A stretch of 21,001 nt of DNA, taken from positions 1 to 21,001 of the forward strand of contig LRSR01007155.1 in the NCBI GenBank assembly GCA_001579985.1, written 5' to 3'. Below are positions 9,282-18,708 of this stretch, piece after piece. A model generated the notes under the pieces. The model was not told where the DNA came from. It made no database searches and was given only the letters and a program-made list of their open reading frames with translations. Every line of letters starts with the position of its first letter. Positions within the stretch are counted from its first letter, which is position 1. Source of the stretch: Hypsibius dujardini (lineage: Eukaryota > Tardigrada > Eutardigrada > Parachela > Hypsibiidae). The translations under genes and the position numbers were made by a program.

Positions 9282-9512
9282 ATGAGTGAGAGTGGCAGCT
9301 CCGTCGCAAATGACGGGAACCGCTCAGATGACAATGAAGCTATTTCCGACTTGAAACAAACAGGCTCCCAAAAAGTGGAGCAGCTTTACCAACCAAAGAT
9401 ATCGGTAGCGAAAGATCTCAAGAACCGGTATGCTTCATATGCTGATTGGGAAACTGATTCAGACCGGAGAGTTCTCAGTCTGTCAAAAATGCAGAGGTCG
9501 GAAGCCAAATAA
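9282..9512 (+). CDS. Hypothetical acidic/polar ORF inside the inverted-repeat element
   Basis: The frame encodes 76 residues, starting MSESGSSVANDGN. It is rich in Ser, Asp, Lys and Gln, with no membrane segment. The ATG follows ACAAA, giving A at -3. After the stop, a +1 shift opens a further 32 codons (9511-9609) with ordinary protein composition (contains EWTIIKADILIDANEAA). An AATAAA lies at 9635. The likely reading is one gene of about 108 codons now broken by a single-base change near 9510, or a short two-part product. It is enclosed by the CACTATAGTCCC repeats and may be cargo or a remnant of the element's own protein. I recognise no family. Confidence 0.35.
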   Translation: MSESGSSVANDGNRSDDNEAISDLKQTGSQKVEQLYQPKISVAKDLKNRYASYADWETDSDRRVLSLSKMQRSEAK

Positions 9513-9634
9513 CGAGTGGACCATCATCAAGGCGGATATCCTGATCGATGCTAATGAAGCCGCCATAATTAGAAAAAATCTTGTAACCGCTAAAAAAATC
9601 CGTATTTAGTCTCGTGGTGTTCGATTTTATCTGT

Positions 9635-9640
9635 AATAAA
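9635..9640 (+). promoter_or_regulatory. Possible poly(A) signal AATAAA
   Basis: A canonical AATAAA hexamer lies 26 nt after the TAG that ends the shifted continuation of the preceding ORF. Confidence 0.35.
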
Positions 9641-9944
9641 TCAAGAACAGTCATCCGTTCTATTATTCAACTTTATTCAAATTGAAAAACAAAAAGGATG
9701 GGACTATAGTGTAAGGGTGGGACTATAGTGAAAGGGTGGGACAAGGGTGGGACAATAGTGGTACCCTTAATTATTTTAGTTTAAATTTTATATTTATTAA
9801 TAAATAGTTGCTATAGTAAAATTTTTTTGCAAACAAATTAAAACTGTTTTTAATATACGAATACTAACCGTACACCATGGACATATTTCATAGTAAGGGC
9901 AAGAAGTACAACACTTTTTATTGCTAATTGCACTATCAGCACTA

Positions 9945-10175
9945 TACCTATACAGTAACTCCATAACTCCAACTCCATCATAGTCCCCGGTACCCCTCTA
10001 CCTGATAGTACTATACTTATACAATAACTCCATAACTCCAACTCCATAAGGGCCCCCGGTACCCCTCGACCTGACAGTACTGTTCCTATACAGTACAGTA
10101 ACTCCATAACTCCAACTCCATATCGATATTTCACATCAATTTATAAGCTTTGTGTCAAAACTCGCCAGTAATGCG
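9945..10175 (-). repeat. Minisatellite array (reverse orientation) with conserved flank
   Basis: On the minus strand this holds about three units of the GGAGTTATGGAGTT / CAGGTCGAGGGGTACCG repeat also seen at 5237-5640. After the array, 10120-10175 (ATATCGATATTTCACATCAA, then TTTATAAGCTTTGTG) matches 19523-19577. The repeat plus a shared unique flank at two sites implies one dispersed element rather than independent expansions. Confidence 0.85.
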
Positions 10176-10530
10176 GTCATCGACAATCGATTTTAATTTA
10201 AGAGAGTAACAAGAAATGTTAAATTAATAACTCTTCTCAAAATTGGTTTTTCTTCAGTCAAAATTAGGAAAAAGGATGCTTCCATTATTCTGGATTTTGA
10301 ATCTTCACTAAAAAAGAATCTTATGACCACAGCAAATAGCGATGGGATCATTTTTTCCACTTTCCAAAAATATGGAGCTAACGTAAAAAAAAATAGATAA
10401 AAGTCGGTCCAAATTTCGACCTTTGAAATTCTTCTAGTTTCAAAACAGTTTTATCGTTATTCATTGTCTCATCATTAGGCATATAAAAAAGGAATAAGTG
10501 AACTGATAATCCAATCGTTTATCCAAGCGT
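10176..10530. other. Spacer without recognisable gene
   Basis: AT-rich DNA with no supported feature. Confidence 0.5.
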
Positions 10531-10800
10531 TTAGCCCTGTAGTACACCCGCTAGTAGTATTAGCAGTGACAACGTAATTGAAACTGGAGTTTTCCTAGTC
10601 AAAAAGGTTTCATTCGGTGTTATTTGTAAACTGCAAAACATTTGTCGTAAGACACGGTCTTTTAAATGAAAGGTTTTCACGATCTTCACAAGCTCAAGGG
10701 AATCGAAAGCAAGCTGAAGCATGAAGTACGCGAAATTCCTAAAATAGCGATTGAAACTCGCGACGTAAAATGATTCTTCTGCTTTTGTCGAAGTGCCCAT
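10531..10800 (-). CDS. Hypothetical ORF with hydrophobic C-terminus
   Basis: From the first true ATG (minus strand, 10800) the frame encodes 89 residues. It has an aromatic-rich front half (FNRYFRNFAYF), one N-E-T sequon, and a C-terminal run SITLSLLILLAGVLQG. Such a run could be a GPI-attachment tail or a final helix. Just upstream on the same strand is TTCAAGCAG, a possible splice acceptor. The frame could therefore be a last exon rather than a whole gene. There is no recognised family and no paralogue in the window. Chance remains likely. Confidence 0.2.
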   Translation of the reverse strand: MGTSTKAEESFYVASFNRYFRNFAYFMLQLAFDSLELVKIVKTFHLKDRVLRQMFCSLQITPNETFLTRKTPVSITLSLLILLAGVLQG

Positions 10801-10959
10801 CACTGGCACTGCTTGAATAGGTGCTCAGTAAATTATTTACGCAGTTTGGTCAATCAAAAAGTGGAGCGTGTACCGTAGATCCGTTCCAATCGTCACATCG
10901 CCAAGATGATACCGCAGTTTGAAAATGATCGCATTACGCGACATGGCAGCTTTAATTGT

Positions 10960-11035
10960 CCATAATTAACGATAACAATGAAATGCAAAAATAATCACAA
11001 TGCTCGCTTGGTACTTTTATCGATGCTCACGAAAT
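10960..11035 (+). promoter_or_regulatory. Conserved upstream block of copy B
   Basis: This segment matches 1569-1640 upstream of copy A: ACGATAACAA, AAATGCAAAAATAA, CACAATGCTCG and TTTATCGATG in the same order. It sits at the same distance (about 240 bp) from the ATG. It shows that the duplication included upstream DNA. Confidence 0.5.
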
Positions 11036-11221
11036 GTGGTACCAAAAATATTCAGGTAAGCAACGTCTATTGCATTTTCATTGACACGGATAAGAATATG
11101 AGGCCTGTGGTTCGAACGCCTAAAGACGGCCCATAAAGCATGCACAAATTGAAGTTTGTTTATTTCACGAGCCGCAGAACGCAACCCATCCAAATTAGTT
11201 TCCTAACCCAATGCTACAGTG

Positions 11222-12246
11222 ATGTGTAACACCTCGCGCCCCGGTGGCGCACGGCAGACTGCCATAGCCCGCTTCGTAATCGGATCCCTCGCCATTGCCT
11301 GGCAAATTGGCGGTAAAAACCTGAAATACTAAATACTGGATGTACAATATTCGTTATTTTAAACAATATCCGTCACCCTGTTCGCGATTATGCAGTAATG
11401 TAGAGTATTCTCCTTACCTAAACCTTGACTGTAACTTTATTTTAAGACCGCTCATCCTTTTAAATGCTGTTATGCTTGTAGTTCTCGTGCTGGCCATTGG
11501 GATCGGTTGGGCGTGGTACTTTTCCGCCTTTTAGAGTCTCCCTTTCAACTCCCAACAACACCAGTGCTTCTTTAATTCTTCCTCGGCCGCTACCTACCCT
11601 TTTAATACCGAAACAAGTGAATTATGAACCCCGCCAAATAACCCAACACCAGACTTCTTAACCCCGACGGATGACCCAACACCAGACTACTCAACCCCAA
11701 CGGATGACCCAACACCAGACTTCACAACACTGGATCAGCCGACACGGAACGTGACGGGAACTCTGTGGTGTATGGGATAGGGATAGCTGCAACCTCCTTC
11801 GGGCTATTCGCCGGGATGTTGTACGTCTTCGTCGTTGGCGCTGCCGCATTGAGTTTCGCTAAACTCTCAACCCACGACGCGCCCTCTTCTGCGGTGTTCA
11901 TCAAATGCAGGCTCTGTCCCACTTCAAAGTCATCTCCGCCATCGGGGTTTTTGTCTCGCTGGCCTTCCTCCTGTTTAGCACGGCCTCGACGGTAATGATG
12001 AGTTACTGGTGGGACCGCTACCTGTGGTACCTGCGGCAATACGGGTTCGCGACCATCCCCGCGCAGCCTGCGATACTGATGCCGATGATTCTACACGCGA
12101 TGCATGGTGGGCTGGCCTTGAATGAGCTGGTTTATTTGTCTGCCAGGAGTTTGCGCGACGCTTCCCATCTCGATCGAAGGCTCAAAGACGGTTTCGGTGA
12201 CAAAGTCAAAGTGAATGGTTTCATAGAAAACTGTGGTCAGTTTTGA
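11222..12246 (+). pseudogene. Pseudogene copy B of the tetraspan gene
   Basis: Exon 1 (11222-11312) is intact and differs little from copy A. It ends in the same phase at CGG|GTAAAA, and the acceptor is at 11481 after an intron of only 169 nt. Exon 2 then hits TAG at 11532-11534 and TGA near 11628. It retains only about 250 nt, including 33-bp units coding TPTDDPTPD. The Trp-rich and glycosylated middle and the second intron are absent. The exon-3 part has a frame change before 11765, a one-base loss near 11900 and a one-base gain near 12140. Helix 2 can be read at 11765-11900 and helices 3-4 at 11905-12130. The block at about 11905-12125 is far more similar to copy A than the sequence around it. 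No functional product is expected from this locus. Confidence 0.88.
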
Positions 12247-13344
12247 TCCACAACGTTATTTCACTGATGTGCATAACTTAATTTCGGTTGGGCAGCAAAA
12301 TTTGGCTAGAGTGAATTCTACTGAAATTTTCTTACTCCGTTCTTACGACGAACCTTAAGGCCCATTGCCCCTTAAGTCAGGCAGTAGCGTAAGAAATTAA
12401 CCGTAAGAGAAGCCATACCCCCGCCTCATCCCTCATTACGTTTACGCCGACTGCTTAAACGTCCCTATTGTTTCATGTGGTCATCGCGCGCGCAACTAGC
12501 GGACATGCCATAAAAGAGCTCGTAACATTTAGCCGCCGTGGCCGAGATTTTTTAATGTATTGAACTTGGCGGAACAAAAACTTGAGATTGATGGTTTCGA
12601 AGCACAAAGCAACTTATGGCCATTGAAAAACTGAAACCGAAACAGAAAAATGCGCATTCCAACAATTTTAAATTTTAAAATCAGAGAAACGATGATGAAA
12701 CGAATGATGCGCGATAATTGCGCATGACCACATGAGACAATGGCCCGTCTTCCGTGCCTGTGAAGGCACTATCTCTGGTCTCGGTCGATAACGTAACTGG
12801 GGGGGATAGGAAGGATGTTTTTTTAACGGAGAAAGTTGCTCCCAATCTCCTTCACGACGAGTGGTCACTTCCTCTTGCTATTGTTTAGAAAAGTGACCGA
12901 GGTCGTTTGCACCCCTTTCTTTTCAGTTTAGGCCATGCGACTTCTTTGCGGTCGATATTGCCCAGTCATAGAGTCAAGTTTGAACTCAATAAAAAGTAGA
13001 CATACATTATAGATGTCAGTTATGAGACCAATACGAGTCGTTTGAACGATGTCGTGCGCTGTAAGTTTCGGATGCAGTAATCACTGCGGAACCAAAAACA
13101 AGCGCTTCAGGCCATAATTTCATACATATGACGAAAGTTGCAACTTGAAACCAGATGTGTGCTACGACATTTTCATCTGGTGACGAAATTCCTAAGCATT
13201 CGGCCGCGGGCAATTTGAAGCCTTATTGTGTATCGTTTTTATTTTCGGTATAAGTCTAGAAAATCTGCAGATTTTTAACACATTAATGACAGGAATAGTT
13301 GTCCTAGACATAGTATTTTCATTGTATCAATCGCCAGCCTGGTC
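12247..13344. other. Long spacer between copy B and the peptide gene
   Basis: No gene is supported. Minus-strand frames at 12668-12868 and 13016-13213 have no family resemblance and no splice or promoter support. A TATA-like CGGTATAAG lies near 13246, about 100 bp upstream of the peptide gene. Confidence 0.5.
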
Positions 13345-13667
13345 ATGCCGTGCCTCAAAGTTCTGTTCTTAGTGACGCTGTTGTTGCAGGTAAGGTCACT
13401 TAACGTGTCGAATGTTTAAGGTAGATTTGTTTCGCGCAGACGTGGAACATTAATTGCGGGATCTTTCTGTTTCAGTACGCCACGGGGGGTGCCTATGCGC
13501 AGACGTTTTCCTTCGGCATGAAGTGCAACAGTAATTGCGCGAGGCGTTGTGTTTCTCTGTCTTGCACCCGTGCCAACGTGCAGGCCAGTCAGTGTGACTA
13601 CCAGCGCTTCAATAATACTTGCAAATGCCACTGGATCCGAAACCATGCGGAGTGCAGTGCGCGATGA
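13345..13667 (+). CDS. Secreted cationic eight-cysteine peptide precursor
   Basis: There are two exons, 13345-13389 and 13476-13667. They are joined by an 86-nt phase-0 intron with a strong donor (CAG|GTAAGG) and acceptor (CTGTTTCAG). The precursor has 78 residues. Residues 1-23 form a signal peptide (hydrophobic KVLFLVTLLL core, small residues AYA before the likely cleavage). The mature part is about 55 residues, starting with Gln, and has eight Cys at mature positions 9, 13, 17, 22, 32, 41, 43 and 52. The C-x3-C and C-x-C elements recall the cysteine-stabilised alpha-beta fold of defensin-like peptides, although the full spacing matches no family I know. It has eight Lys/Arg against two acidic residues, and one N-N-T sequon. 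The ATG has G at -3. An ATTAAA lies 62 nt after the stop. The likely role is an antimicrobial, signalling or structural secreted peptide. Confidence 0.72.
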
Positions 13668-13728
13668 GCACTTTTGGTTGGCAGCATCGATGTTGATATA
13701 CAATCAAATACGCGAACGGAGCATCACG

Positions 13729-13734
13729 ATTAAA
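13729..13734 (+). promoter_or_regulatory. Possible poly(A) signal ATTAAA
   Basis: This is the common variant hexamer, 62 nt downstream of the stop codon of the eight-cysteine peptide gene. Confidence 0.3.
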
Positions 13735-13970
13735 CGAGAACCGAGGCGTACCCAAGCAAAATCGTCGAGTTTTTATAGACAATATTTCCACGCCCCTGTT
13801 ATCTCAACATAACAATGCTTCCTAAGAGCAAAATAATTTGATAATTCCTTCTCGTTTGTCAGTGCGATGATCATTTATTATGTCGATGTGTGTAGAAGAG
13901 TATGGAACGCTTGTTTGATAAATGACGAAATTGTTTTAAAAGCGACCTACTTGTTTTTCCCCAAGTTTGA

Positions 13971-14396
13971 ATGGCAAGCGAACAAGTGAATGGCGGACCA
14001 AAAAGTGAGATTCTTGATTGTGACGCAATCGTTCAGCAAATTCATTTAGCGATCTTTTGCTGGGTAGCGCCAGAAAGTCGGAAATGGGAGAAAAACGAGA
14101 CGAGTGGGAAGATCACTTATAATTGGAATTACACCGAAACGGACAAAAACGTGGGAATGAATGGCGGCGCACAGCTTTCTCATCAAAGCTGTGAATCAAA
14201 ACGCTTCTACCCACTTCACTTTCACATCGTGAAATCAAATAGGTTAAGGCGCTGTGGCCAGTACAAAACCATATGGGGCGCGACCTGCCTACTTCCGTAC
14301 GTGCGCCCAAAAGCCAAAACATATTTTTTGTTATGTAGACGCAATCATTCAGCCACAAGTTTACGTTTCAGTTCTGTGATTCTGTTAAGCCAGTAA
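13971..14396 (+). CDS. Hypothetical 141-residue open frame
   Basis: This is a long frame for an AT-rich spacer. The N-terminal half has ordinary protein composition (MASEQVNGG, then WVAPESRKWEKNETSG). It has two glycosylation sequons and no membrane helix. The second half is more basic and Cys-rich. The ATG context is weak, but six bases upstream is a strong acceptor-like tract (TTGTTTTTCCCCAAG, to 13965), so this may be an internal exon. It ends inside a 20-bp direct duplication (GTTAAGCCAGTAATAAGG at 14383 and 14403). I recognise no family and see no paralogue in the window. Confidence 0.28.
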   Translation: MASEQVNGGPKSEILDCDAIVQQIHLAIFCWVAPESRKWEKNETSGKITYNWNYTETDKNVGMNGGAQLSHQSCESKRFYPLHFHIVKSNRLRRCGQYKTIWGATCLLPYVRPKAKTYFLLCRRNHSATSLRFSSVILLSQ

Positions 14397-14419
14397 TAAG
14401 GTTGTTAAGCCAGTAATAA

Positions 14420-15180
14420 GGTATTGGTTTAACGCGTGACAGACTTTTTGGGCACAAAAAGCAATGAATTTGTGTTCGAAAAATCTGAATTTTCTTTCTG
14501 GGATATTATGGTCTTAAACAAACACTCTTTAACGGCACGCATTTTTTAAAAATGGAAAGCAAAAGTTGTTTTTTGAACTTCCCCTGGGTGAACGGAACAA
14601 ATGGGCGGAGCGATGTGGGGCACTAACTCGCTAGACATGCCCTCAAAAATGTTCACCATAAAAGAGTGGAGTTTTTTCACGGGGAGTCCGAATATCCCAT
14701 CAGGGGAGAGAATTTTCAAGTGGAAATTGGACTTGCTCATTGAACCTTTTTTGAAATCAACGGAGCTTTGAAGTTTCTCTCTCTGAGAGGGTAGATGGGG
14801 ACAGGAAAAAATACATTCTTAATCTTCAGGCTGGTCAAACGCGCGTCATTTGAACCCAGTTATGATACAGGTAATGATACAGGTGTTATCAGCCATTATT
14901 GTGTGCTCCATGTATAGCACTATATGCGGACGACTAATCAACAGGTGCGAGCAGCTCAAATACTGACATACTGACTAATGTCCAAGACTTTGGATGTACA
15001 GTGAATGTACTTGAGGAACGTCAATATTCTGTTTGAATAATTGCATTTACTTTTGATAACGTGAACATTTTCAGATAACTCGTCGGGGATCAAGCCACTG
15101 CCTGCACGTATATAGCGTGCCAAACATTTTGTCATTACAGTATATTGTGCGCCGTAATTTACCCATATTCTTTGCCACCT
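14420..15180. other. Upstream region of copy C
   Basis: No supported gene. At about 15040-15080 an inverted AAATGCAA core (TTGCATTT) is followed by TGATAAC and AGATAAC. These motifs resemble those upstream of copies A and B and lie about 150-190 bp before the proposed first exon of copy C. Confidence 0.35.
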
Positions 15181-15230
15181 TATGATCGGGGGCTTTATCA
15201 CCGGACAGCTGCTGCTCAACCACATTAAAG

Positions 15231-17008
15231 ATGACTGGACGAGGCACCTCGCGGCTGGGATTGCTTGTCGCAATTGGGCAGTTTTGTTGCGGTGTTACAT
15301 CAATTATCATCCAACTGGCACGTACGTATATAATTGAGCACTTGAGCCAGTGAAGCACTTCCATGCTCGAGTTGGTGATGTATTTACACTGTTTTATTAA
15401 ATGATGCGTTGCGGGCCACTACATTTTGCTGGGCAGTTAAGGATTTATTCAAACAAAACATTTAACCGAAACGTGCATTTTTTCTAAGATTGAAATGCGG
15501 ATGCAGGTTTCCATATAGAATTACACCGCGCCGCTCATTTTCAGTTTTGCATTTTTAATTTGAGGCGGGGTTCTCTTGCAAGGGCTGCGGTATTTAATGT
15601 TTGAACAGGAAAGCCCCCCCCCCCACGCCACGCCACGCCTCGCCCTCGAGTGAAGTAATGATTATGTTAGACGTCATTGTGACTTTTTGCATGGTGCAAT
15701 TTGGTGAACTACCCATCACGTAAAGACGAGTATTCAGCTGTACCAAGTTTGAACAGAACTCCTCCCCCGTAGCTTGAATTCTGTATTTTTTTAACCCCCC
15801 CCCTTCTTACTGACGTATACATTTTTGTAACTGGGCACTCCCATCCCGAGATGTAGATTCAGCCGTGTTAAATCTGGTCATCTTCTCCGTTCGCAAAAAA
15901 GGAGGTTGTTTCGCGAATTTGGCATCTTATGATTAGTGACAGTGAAGCCATCAATAAATTGTGTAAAAAGTCTGTCAAAACAGGGTATCAAAAAGAAGGT
16001 ATCAGCGAGCAAGCGAAATGTTGAGTCGTGCGCGTCAAAACCAACGCCTGTGATTGGCCTATTCGCATTTTTCGATTGTTGACAGCCCGGCTACCTTACC
16101 GCTCAGCCGAATGCGATCAGCAAATTTCTGAAACTCACAGATCGATTTTCCTTCAGAGCTCCGGCTGATCACTTGCTCAAACTCATTCACCAAACCTTGT
16201 GTGATACATTTTTTTGATTGATAGTTAACGTTGACGGTCGCACTCTCGCTGCTGTCTTTATAAACCTTCATTTATATTATCAACAATAACAATTGAAGTG
16301 CAGTGCAATGAAGTCTAATGGATCTGCCTGTTTGCAGTGCTAGTTTGCGCCATCATCACCCAAGGCAGTGGATACCTCGTGGCACGGTTATCCTACTCTT
16401 CCCTCCCACCGTCCAGCACGTTGTACGATATTGAAAATTACCTAAAAGACAACCAAAACACCGCCGCTCGTGGCATGGCCTTCGCCTCGCTGGGTTTCTT
16501 CGTGGGTATCCTTTATCTGGCCGTCGGGGTTTTTGCCTTTCGCTGGAACACTTCTTCCCGCCCCGGCACACCAGCTGCATTGGCTGGCCGTCAATCCTAC
16601 TTCCTCAAGTGGTTTAAAATTCTCTCAATCATCGGCATCCCGCTGTCATTACTGTTGCTTGCATTCAGTGTTTATCTTTGTTACCTCATGTCGTTCTGGT
16701 ATGAGTCAGCATACATACTGCAGGCACCGTTTTCGGTGACGTTTCCAGTGATGTTGCACGCGGCACACGCAGCAAACGCTCTCTTCGGCTTGCTGGTTTG
16801 CATCGTCGGAGTAGTCGCCAAACAAAGCGTTCCGCAGCAGACGATGGAGATGACTCAGGGGATGCAACCGATGTGGAACCCACAGCCGATGGTCCAAGGA
16901 TATCTTCAACAGCAACCTGGATATGGAGTAAACTACAACGTCTCGCAACAGTCACCCATGCCGCAGACAACCATGTCTAATGATGGAAAGCGTCCACCTA
17001 CAAACTAA
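15231..17008 (+). CDS. Tetraspan membrane protein with short ectodomain (copy C)
   Basis: Exon 2 (16338-17008) is clear: the acceptor TGTTTGCAG is followed by TG-CTA-GTT, giving the same V-L-V start and phase as copy A. A proposed exon 1 at 15231-15291 (MTGRGTSRLGLLVAIGQFCC) ends in phase 1 with G. It has good start context (A at -3), but its donor GTGTTA is weak. Together they give 243 residues. Helices lie near 10-38, 67-88, 115-138 and 155-181. Residues shared with copy A include G-M-A-x2-S-x-G, FKI-x-S-x-IG, MS-x-W and MLHA-x-HA. The loop between helices 1 and 2 is only about 27 residues and has no sequons. The cytosolic tail is rich in Gln, Pro and Met and lacks the NPF and PPPY motifs of copy A. 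It is probably an active membrane-protein gene of the same family. Exon 2 is confident and exon 1 is tentative. Confidence 0.68.
15292..16337 (+). other. Putative intron 1 of copy C
   Basis: This interval holds no repeated family. It includes poly-C tracts at about 15616 and 15797, and an antisense open frame of 70 codons at 16059-16271 without recognisable domains. Its extent depends on the tentative exon 1. Confidence 0.4.
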
Positions 17009-17199
17009 ACTTTTGTTATTTATAATTCGGCGCTCATCTATCCTTATTCTGTTTGCGCTTTAATTTGGCTTAACACTGTCTCTGTGAGTTTATTTGGATG
17101 ACACCGATGGTGTCCATCCAAAGCCAAAATGCAATTTAACAAAGCAATGTCATTTTTAAAAAAGTGCTACGAAATTGTCGCATTTCTGGTAGTCCCCGG

Positions 17200-17200
17200 C

Positions 17201-17236
<36 letters not shown>

Positions 17237-17296
17237 CGTCAGATAGACAAGCAGACAGGCAGACAGATAGACACAGATAGATAGAGATAGACAGAC
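17200..17296. repeat. CAGA microsatellite
   Basis: Nearly pure CAGA units run from 17200, becoming interrupted (AGATAG) toward 17296. The motif is the same as in the 300-770 repeat region. Confidence 0.95.
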
Positions 17297-17649
17297 AACC
17301 TTCCATTTCGTCTCTTAAAATTTCCTTTGAGGATCCCCTTTCCTAGCGATGGTTTGACAGCTTGATCTTCCTGGAGTTAACCCTTCCTTGACCTCCGCTT
17401 TTTACTTGCCCTTCTCCTTTTGCTGTCACAGCGATAACCGATGTCCTCTTAAGCAACAAATTTTAGCCTGGAAATTATGCTGAATCCCTAAGGATTTGTC
17501 TATTTTAACCCACTGAGTTGGTGAAAATAACCAATTAGATACTTTCGCCCACCAAAACTTTGTGACCTTAAAATAAACGGCCTTCTGTCCTGTCCGCCGA
17601 GCACGGGAAAACCCTACTGATAATAATTTCAATCGATCACTGACCGGAT
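17297..17649. other. Spacer without recognisable gene
   Basis: Only a minus-strand chance frame (17426-17632) is present. I see no supported feature. Confidence 0.5.
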
Positions 17650-17702
17650 AGACTTGGCGAGCAATGACACAAGGCTTATATAAAAACCTAGTGGCTAGTT
17701 AT
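17650..17702 (+). repeat. 53-bp TATA-containing dispersed repeat, copy 2
   Basis: This matches 5124-5176 at 52 of 53 positions, including TATATAAAA, and diverges at once outside. An ATG-initiated frame begins 146 nt downstream at 17849. The sequence could therefore act as a core promoter here. Confidence 0.85.
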
Positions 17703-17848
17703 CACACACACTAAAAGTATGCGTCTAAATTTTACAAAAAACTGCCACAAATATCACATTATTATATCGAATAAATGCTTACAAACACCCCTCCACGCCC
17801 GCATTTTTGTCCGAATATAAACGTTAATTTTGTACTCAATAAGACACT

Positions 17849-18052
17849 ATGCGCTTTCAAAATAAACTACTTATTTGGTCGAATAATAATATGACCGGTG
17901 AGAGACAAGTATTCACTACTGACACTTTTTTTGCTACCGCTCTCTATCAAGCACCAGCGGACCAGTCAACTTTAGTAGCAGCTACACCAAGCGCCACGGC
18001 AGGACAGGTGGGTGCATGCACTGTGTTTGCGTGCCAGGGATGGGATGGCTGA
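17849..18052 (+). CDS. Hypothetical 67-residue open frame, possibly a first exon
   Basis: The frame starts MRFQNKLLIWSNNN and is Ala/Thr-rich. It contains a good donor, CAG|GTGGGTG, at about 18007. The coding part may therefore be a 53-codon first exon. A TATA-containing repeat lies about 170 bp upstream. No downstream exon was found by eye, and no family is recognised. It could be a chance frame. Confidence 0.2.
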   Translation: MRFQNKLLIWSNNNMTGERQVFTTDTFFATALYQAPADQSTLVAATPSATAGQVGACTVFACQGWDG

Positions 18053-18700
18053 TGTACGTTTGACAACACACTTGCTGACCCCTTCTCAAAGTTTCAACTT
18101 TTTAAACCAGTATTTCACCAAACAAGCTTACCAGCGTCGAACTTCCAGGGGATCAGTCATTGGATAAGGTAGACCTTGCTTGCGCTTTCTTATTTGTGTG
18201 CGAGGAATCCATACCATTCCACTTGAGTACCTGAGTTATTACGATCCACTGACAATATAGATCACTGTTTAATTCGCTAAACGAACCGGGAGTACGTATT
18301 AGTGAAATTAAAAATTATTAAATTAAATAATCGATAGAAAAATTATTTAGTTGCGATGGAAAAATTAATTAAATCGATTGGCATTAGCAAGGAAATGCAT
18401 CGACGTCAGTGAACGGAACCGGCGACCATTATTTCATGAAAAACGGAAGTCGCAATTGCAATACCAGAAATTATCCGTTACTCCGCCCTGTTGTTCAAAC
18501 ATTTTTCTAATACTAATTGATTCCTAATTAAATTTTTCTATGGGCTGGCTTTACGAAAAAGTACTTGCTATCATTTAGCGAGTTAAACAGTGATGGGTAT
18601 TTTCTATGGATCGGAATATATTTAAACAAATTGTTCAATCAGCAGTGAGCGGCGGTAAGCATTGTCAGTAGTTAGGGTTATGTCGAGAAAAAGTGGCTAG
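18053..18700. other. AT-rich spacer without recognisable gene
   Basis: No supported gene, repeat family or RNA. Confidence 0.5.
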
Positions 18701-18708
18701 AAATGTGA

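Larger units (their letters stand above)
9079..9760. mobile_element. 682-bp element with subterminal inverted repeats
   Basis: The left end has direct copies of CACTATAGTCCCACCCTTT (9079-9188). The right end has the reverse complement, GGGTGGGACTATAGTG and variants (about 9698-9760). The outer ends form an inverted repeat of at least 16 bp (CACTATWGTCCCACCC). The inverted similarity may extend to flanking AATTAA. This arrangement suits a small non-autonomous DNA transposon inserted just after the last recognisable transposase residues at 9072. I could not fix a target-site duplication because the flanks are AT-rich. Confidence 0.65.

Noticed and set aside
11109-11120. GGTTCGAACGCC resembling a tRNA B box
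   Set aside because: The spacing does not fit the consensus, and no A box or cloverleaf can be drawn around it.
13416-13703. Minus-strand frame of 95 codons over the peptide gene
   Set aside because: It overlaps the well-spliced plus-strand gene, whose signal peptide and Cys pattern are far more convincing.
14546-14740. Minus-strand frame whose start (FHLKILSPDGIFG) superficially recalls ATP synthase epsilon
   Set aside because: The resemblance is limited to a few residues and the rest does not follow the family. I treat it as chance.
15071-15364. Minus-strand frame of 97 codons opposite the proposed exon 1 of copy C
   Set aside because: It has no recognisable domain and no promoter or splice support. 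It competes with an exon that fits the family phase, though that exon is itself tentative.
16059-16271. Minus-strand 70-codon frame inside the putative intron of copy C
   Set aside because: Protein-like composition, but no family, no signals and no second exon. Too short to support as a nested gene.
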